A DNA stretch of 64,000 bases. It comes from CAZLIC01 sp964559535. GTDB lineage: Bacteria; Pseudomonadota; Alphaproteobacteria; Rhodobacterales; Rhodobacteraceae. Positions 60,701 through 64,000 of the stretch are shown piece after piece. Location: contig CAZLIC010000013.1 of the NCBI GenBank assembly GCA_964559535.1, positions 1-64,000 of the forward strand, written 5' to 3'. The notes beneath the pieces were generated by a model, which had not been told where the DNA came from, made no database searches, and saw only the letters and a list, made by a program, of their open reading frames with translations. The position numbers and the translations under genes were made by a program. Within the stretch, counting starts at the first letter, position 1. Every line of letters starts with the position of its first letter.

Positions 60701-62199
60701 CCCACCGACCCCTCCAGCGAAATCGCCACCAGTGCCTGCGCTTCCATGGCAAACTCCATCGGCAGCGCCTGCAGCACCTCGCGGCAGAAGCCGTTCACCA
60801 CCAGCGCCACCGCCGCCTCTTCGCCAATCCCGCGCGACCGGCAGTAGAACAGCTGGTCGTCATCCACCTTGCTGGTGGTGGCTTCGTGTTCCACGCGGGA
60901 GGTGGTGTTCTTGACCTCGATGTAGGGCACGGTGTGGGCGCCGCACTTGTCACCGATCAGCAGGCTGTCGCACTGGGTGTAGTTGCGGCTGTCCGACGCC
61001 TTGGGGTGCATCGACACCAGACCACGATAGGTGTTCTGCGCGCGGCCCGCCGAAATGCCCTTGGACACGATGCGCGACTTCGTCCGCTTGCCCAGATGCA
61101 CCATCTTGGTCCCGGTATCGGCCTGCTGTGCGTTGTTGGCGATGGCAATCGAGTAGAACTCGCCCTGCGAGTCATCACCGCGCAGGATGCACGAGGGATA
61201 CTTCCAGGTGATCGCCGACCCAGTTTCCACCTGCGTCCACATCACCTTGGACCGGTGGCCCCGGCAATCGGCCCGCTTGGTGACAAAGTTGTAGATCCCG
61301 CCGCGGCCTTCCTCGTCGCCCGGATACCAGTTCTGCACCGTGGAATACTTCACCTCGGCATCGTCCAGCGCCACGATCTCCACCACTGCCGCGTGCAGCT
61401 GGTGGGTGTCGCGCTTGGGCGCCGTGCAGCCCTCCAGGTAACTGACATGCGAGCCCTTGTCGGCCACGATCAGCGTGCGCTCGAACTGCCCGGTATTCTC
61501 GGCGTTGATGCGGAAATAGGTGCTCAGTTCCATCGGGCAGCGCACGCCCTCGGGAATGTAGACGAACGAGCCATCGGAAAAGACGGCGCTGTTCAGCGTG
61601 GCAAAGAAGTTGTCGGTCGCAGGGACCACGGACCCAAGGTACTTCTTCACCAGATCGGGGTGTTCCTTCACGGCTTCCGAGATCGAGCAGAAGATCACGC
61701 CTGCCTTCTTCAGCTCTTCCTTGAAGGTGGTGCCTACCGACACGGAATCGAACACCGCATCCACCGCCACCTTGCGCCCCTCGACGCCCGCCAGCACCTC
61801 GCGCTCGCGCAGCGGGATGCCCAGCTTCTCGTAGGTGGCCAGCAGTTTCGGGTCGACATCAGCCAGCGATTTCGGCTTGACGGCCAGGGACTTGGGCTTG
61901 GCGTAGTAGTACTGGTCCTGATAGTCGATGGCCGGATAGTTCACCATCGCCCAGGTCGGCTCTGCCATCAGCTGCCAGCGGCGGAAGGCAGCAAGGCGCC
62001 AGTCCAGCAGCCATTCAGGCTCGCCGTTCTTGGCGCTGATCAGCCGGACGATATCCTCGTTCACGCCTTTGGGCGCGTATTCCATCTCGATGTCAGTGTT
62101 CCAGCCGTGCTTGTACGTGCCAGACATGGCCTGCACGGTCTCGATCGTCTCGCGGTCGACCCCTTCCCGCACGTCCTCGATCACCGGCATCACGTTCAT
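60697..62199 (-). CDS. sufB: Fe-S cluster assembly protein SufB
   Basis: 500-residue scaffold subunit. Typical blocks: GVDRETIETVQAMSGTYKHGW, FIPEGVRCPMELSTYFRIN-type VYIPEGVRCPMELS, YLEGCTAPKRDTHQLHAAVVEI, KGISAGRAQNTYRGLVSMHPKA, CDSLLIGDKCGAHTVPYIEV and EHEATTSKVDDDQLFYCRSRG, with the cluster-linked cysteines. ATGA start overlaps the desulfurase stop by 4 bp. Confidence 0.96.
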   Translation of the reverse strand: MNVMPVIEDVREGVDRETIETVQAMSGTYKHGWNTDIEMEYAPKGVNEDIVRLISAKNGEPEWLLDWRLAAFRRWQLMAEPTWAMVNYPAIDYQDQYYYAKPKSLAVKPKSLADVDPKLLATYEKLGIPLREREVLAGVEGRKVAVDAVFDSVSVGTTFKEELKKAGVIFCSISEAVKEHPDLVKKYLGSVVPATDNFFATLNSAVFSDGSFVYIPEGVRCPMELSTYFRINAENTGQFERTLIVADKGSHVSYLEGCTAPKRDTHQLHAAVVEIVALDDAEVKYSTVQNWYPGDEEGRGGIYNFVTKRADCRGHRSKVMWTQVETGSAITWKYPSCILRGDDSQGEFYSIAIANNAQQADTGTKMVHLGKRTKSRIVSKGISAGRAQNTYRGLVSMHPKASDSRNYTQCDSLLIGDKCGAHTVPYIEVKNTTSRVEHEATTSKVDDDQLFYCRSRGIGEEAAVALVVNGFCREVLQALPMEFAMEAQALVAISLEGSVG

Positions 62200-63245
62200 C
62201 GCACTGCGCCCCCGCGCTTGTTCCAGGCCTTCAACCACACTTCGGCAAAGCGCAGCACCTCGTCTTCGGTCGTCGCGGGCCCGATGGACACGCGGATTGC
62301 ACATCCGGCCTCTTCCGCCGACCGCCCCATCGACGTCAGCACGCGCGATGCGCGCACCTTGCCGCTGGAACAGGCCGACCCGGCCGAAATCGCGAAACCC
62401 GCAAGGTCCATCGCCATCACCTGCGTCTCGCCCTTCCAGCCCGGCGCGATCACGCAGGTGGTGTTCGGCAGCCGGACCCCCGCTTTCCCGACAAGAATAG
62501 TCTCCTTCCCTCCGGCCGACAATGCCTGTTCTAGAATATTTCTAATTCCAGAAACCCGCTCCCACACCCCGTCGGCCAGATCGCGCGCCGCCGCCACTGC
62601 CGCGGCGCCGAACCCGGCAATGCCGATCACATTCTCGGTGCCCGCGCGCCGCCCCATCTCTTGCCCGCCGCCGCGCAACTGCGCCGCCACATCCAGCCCG
62701 CGGCGGATCACCAGCGCACCAATCCCCTTCGGCCCGCCCAGCTTGTGCGCAGACACCAGCCCCATGCCGCAGCCCAGCCAGTCAAACGCCAAGGGCAGCT
62801 TGCCGAACCCCTGCGTCAGGTCGCTCACGGCCAGACCGGCGGGCAGGTCCTGCACCACGCCGGTCTCGGAATTGGCCAGTTGCAGCGCCGTCCGGGCCGG
62901 ATCGCCCACGGCGACCTGCCCACGGGCATCGACGGGCAAGGACGGGTCGCACCACGCCGCCACCGCATCATGCTCCACGCCCGCACAGGCCAGCCGCCGC
63001 CCGGCGCAGGCCAGCGCCGCCGCTTCGGTGGCCCCCGAAGTGAACACGATGTCGGCCCCATGCGCGCCCAGCGCCTCGGCCACCTCTGCCCGCGCGCGCT
63101 CCACCAGCGCCTTGGCCGCCCGCCCTTCGGCATGCACCGAAGACGGGTTGCCCGCCACATCCATCGCCGCCAGCATCGCCGCCCGCGCCTCGGGCCGCAG
63201 CGGCGCGGTCGCGTTCCAGTCCAGATAGACCCGTACCGATCTCAT
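62196..63245 (-). CDS. iscS: cysteine desulfurase (IscS/NifS-like)
   Basis: 349-residue group I-type desulfurase. PLP lysine K168 (SAHKLGGP) and catalytic cysteine C292 on the SAGSACSSGK loop. ATG 63245 (MRSVRVYLDW) is preferred over TTG 63254. Residues 231-256 use codons unlike the rest of the gene (ATT, AGA, AAT, CTA, GCA), with an AT-rich core at 62529-62549. It shares the operon with a second desulfurase, sufS. Confidence 0.92.
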   Translation of the reverse strand: MRSVRVYLDWNATAPLRPEARAAMLAAMDVAGNPSSVHAEGRAAKALVERARAEVAEALGAHGADIVFTSGATEAAALACAGRRLACAGVEHDAVAAWCDPSLPVDARGQVAVGDPARTALQLANSETGVVQDLPAGLAVSDLTQGFGKLPLAFDWLGCGMGLVSAHKLGGPKGIGALVIRRGLDVAAQLRGGGQEMGRRAGTENVIGIAGFGAAAVAAARDLADGVWERVSGIRNILEQALSAGGKETILVGKAGVRLPNTTCVIAPGWKGETQVMAMDLAGFAISAGSACSSGKVRASRVLTSMGRSAEEAGCAIRVSIGPATTEDEVLRFAEVWLKAWNKRGGAVR

Positions 63246-63267
63246 CTTTGCCAAAATACCCCGGGGT

Positions 63268-63284
63268 CCGGGGCAGCGCCCCGG
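63268..63284. repeat. GC-rich hairpin between iscR and iscS
   Basis: CCGGGG-CAGCG-CCCCGG stem, followed on the transcribed strand by ACCCCGGGGTATTTTGG just before the iscS start. The T-rich stretch after it suggests a weak attenuator between iscR and the structural genes. Very similar CCCCGGGGTATTTTGGCAAAGATG texts recur before genes in Rhodobacteraceae, so it may be a dispersed repeat. Confidence 0.4.
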
Positions 63285-63306
63285 GTCTTTTCACCTGCGA
63301 AACGCC

Positions 63307-63768
63307 TCAGGCCTCGTCCACCACGCGAAACAGCGCGGGCACGGCGGGGCACGGCGCCATCTTGTTCGTCACCACATCCGACAGCCGGGTCTGGAACAGG
63401 AACACATAGACCTGCGCCGAAAGCCCCTCCCACAGCCGGTTGGTCAGCGACTGCGCCTTGGTGCCCGACAGCCCGCCGCTGGCCCCTGCCCCGGTGTGCA
63501 TGGCGTCAACGGTTTCTTCCACCGCCTCCATCACCTCGCTGATGCGGATGGCGTCGGGGCTGCGTGCCAGGCGGTAGCCGCCACCCGGCCCCCGCACCGC
63601 CTCGACCAGCCCGGCACGGCGCAGCTTGACGAACAGCTGTTCCAGGTAGGGCAGGCTGATGTCCTGGCGCTTCGACACCTCGGCCAGCGACACAAGCCCT
63701 TCGTTGCCCGCCAGCGCCAGATCGGCCAGTGCCACCATCGCATATCGGCCCTTGGTCGAGAGCTTCAC
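63307..63768 (-). CDS. iscR: Rrf2-family regulator IscR
   Basis: 153-residue winged-helix regulator heading the isc-suf operon. GTG 63768 is chosen because GGAGGG sits at ideal distance; GTG 63795 would add nine residues. DNA-binding domain KLSTKGRYAMVALADLAL ... LPYLEQLFVKLRRAGLVEAVRGPGGGY. The three cysteines that bind the cluster in E. coli IscR are missing: that loop reads HTGAGASGGLSGTKAQ. Only C140 remains, matching the single-cysteine Rhodobacter IscR described as a new Fe-S-binding type. Confidence 0.92.
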   Translation of the reverse strand: MKLSTKGRYAMVALADLALAGNEGLVSLAEVSKRQDISLPYLEQLFVKLRRAGLVEAVRGPGGGYRLARSPDAIRISEVMEAVEETVDAMHTGAGASGGLSGTKAQSLTNRLWEGLSAQVYVFLFQTRLSDVVTNKMAPCPAVPALFRVVDEA

Positions 63769-63855
63769 CGTGACCCTCCATTGACGCCGGGCCACCCGGC
63801 GCTTAAGTGCCAGCGGTGATCCCGCATTCGGCTTAGGTCACCCGAAGCCCATTGT

Positions 63856-63882
63856 CCACCAAGCCGATCGCCCACCAAGCCG
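63856..63882. repeat. direct repeat CCACCAAGCCG x2 in the iscR-hydrolase gap
   Basis: Two 11-bp copies start 16 bases apart (63856 and 63872) in the divergent region upstream of iscR and the alpha/beta hydrolase gene. Could be a tandem binding site or a small duplication. No IscR-box consensus was recognised. Confidence 0.4.
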
Positions 63883-63901
63883 CAACGGACCCGCCGCACC
63901 C

Positions 63902-64000
63902 ATGCCCGAAGTCATCTTCGCCGGACCCGACGGTCGCCTCGAAGGCCGCTACCACCCGCAGAAAGACCGTGACGCCCCCATTGCCATCGTGCTGCATCCG
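63902..64000 (+). CDS. alpha/beta hydrolase, N-terminal part
   Basis: Runs off the right edge with 33 codons present: MPEVIFAGPDGRLEGRYHPQ then PIAIVLHP. The strand-turn IAIVLHP is the start of the alpha/beta hydrolase core before the oxyanion HG motif. Genes of this type commonly diverge from iscR in Rhodobacteraceae. Catalytic residues are outside the window. Confidence 0.7.
   Translation, partial: MPEVIFAGPDGRLEGRYHPQKDRDAPIAIVLHP

Overview
The window reads as chromosomal DNA of an alphaproteobacterium of the family Rhodobacteraceae (Rhodobacter/Gemmobacter/Tabrizicola-like). This is inferred from the high GC content, dense short-overlap operons, a single-cysteine IscR heading an isc-suf operon, the order DUF177-rpmF-plsX-fabH-ihfA-merR-tRNA-Pro, a TakP-type TRAP transporter, CobT, an OlsB-like acyltransferase, and many ATGA/TGATG stop-start overlaps. 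The species cannot be named from sequence alone.

Layout. 1-8.3 kb: start of a clpP-type gene, then GNAT acetyltransferase, 3-hydroxyisobutyrate-dehydrogenase-like protein, penicillin acylase, ThpR, acetoin-utilization-type deacetylase, Nudix hydrolase, DUF1178, an FG-GAP secreted protein and a [2Fe-2S] ferredoxin. 8.4-11.4 kb: an SOS-box-like site next to a free-standing DnaE2 C-terminal OB domain, then a large RTX protein. 11.4-17.3 kb: a short-chain-acyl regulator divergent from four serine-cycle C1/C2 genes (sga, mcl, mtkA, mtkB). 17.3-20.6 kb: TRAP transporter genes (dctQ-M-P). 20.7-25.7 kb: cobT, a small foreign-looking two-gene cassette (DUF2188 plus a TIR/deoxyribosyltransferase-like protein), aminopeptidase P and DUF427. 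25.7-34 kb: sufE, a lipoprotein, RNase D, MFS transporter, purMN, a second RTX protein and olsB. 34-39.5 kb: msrB, bamE, then the ribosome/lipid cluster DUF177-rpmF-plsX-fabH-ihfA-merR-tRNA-Pro. 39.6-46.8 kb: dCTP deaminase and the argS-SPOR-nagZ-scpA-scpB operon. 47-54 kb: nitronate monooxygenase, lipA, aquaporin, TerC, OxyR and a degenerate FadJ-like protein. 54.1-64 kb: tRNA-Arg, an SMP-30 protein, the isc-suf operon (iscR-iscS-sufB-three small genes-sufC-sufD-two Yip1 genes-sufS) and the start of an alpha/beta hydrolase.

How genes work together. Sga, Mcl and MtkAB interconvert glyoxylate, malyl-CoA and malate, and are probably controlled by the adjacent ScfR/RamB-family protein. The suf genes build Fe-S clusters for clients such as LipA and the ferredoxin, with the main SufE copy placed apart at 26.1 kb. 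PlsX and FabH start phospholipid and fatty-acid synthesis. ScpAB serves chromosome condensation.

The least ordinary features are the DUF2188/TIR-like cassette at 22.7-23.5 kb; the SOS-box/DnaE2-OB gene at 8.4 kb; three loci with tandem perfect hairpins of similar architecture (15.1, 27.1 and 46.9 kb); a leader with competing stems before rpmF; and an AT-rich codon patch inside the cysteine desulfurase gene. No CRISPR array, insertion sequence, prophage or rRNA gene was seen.
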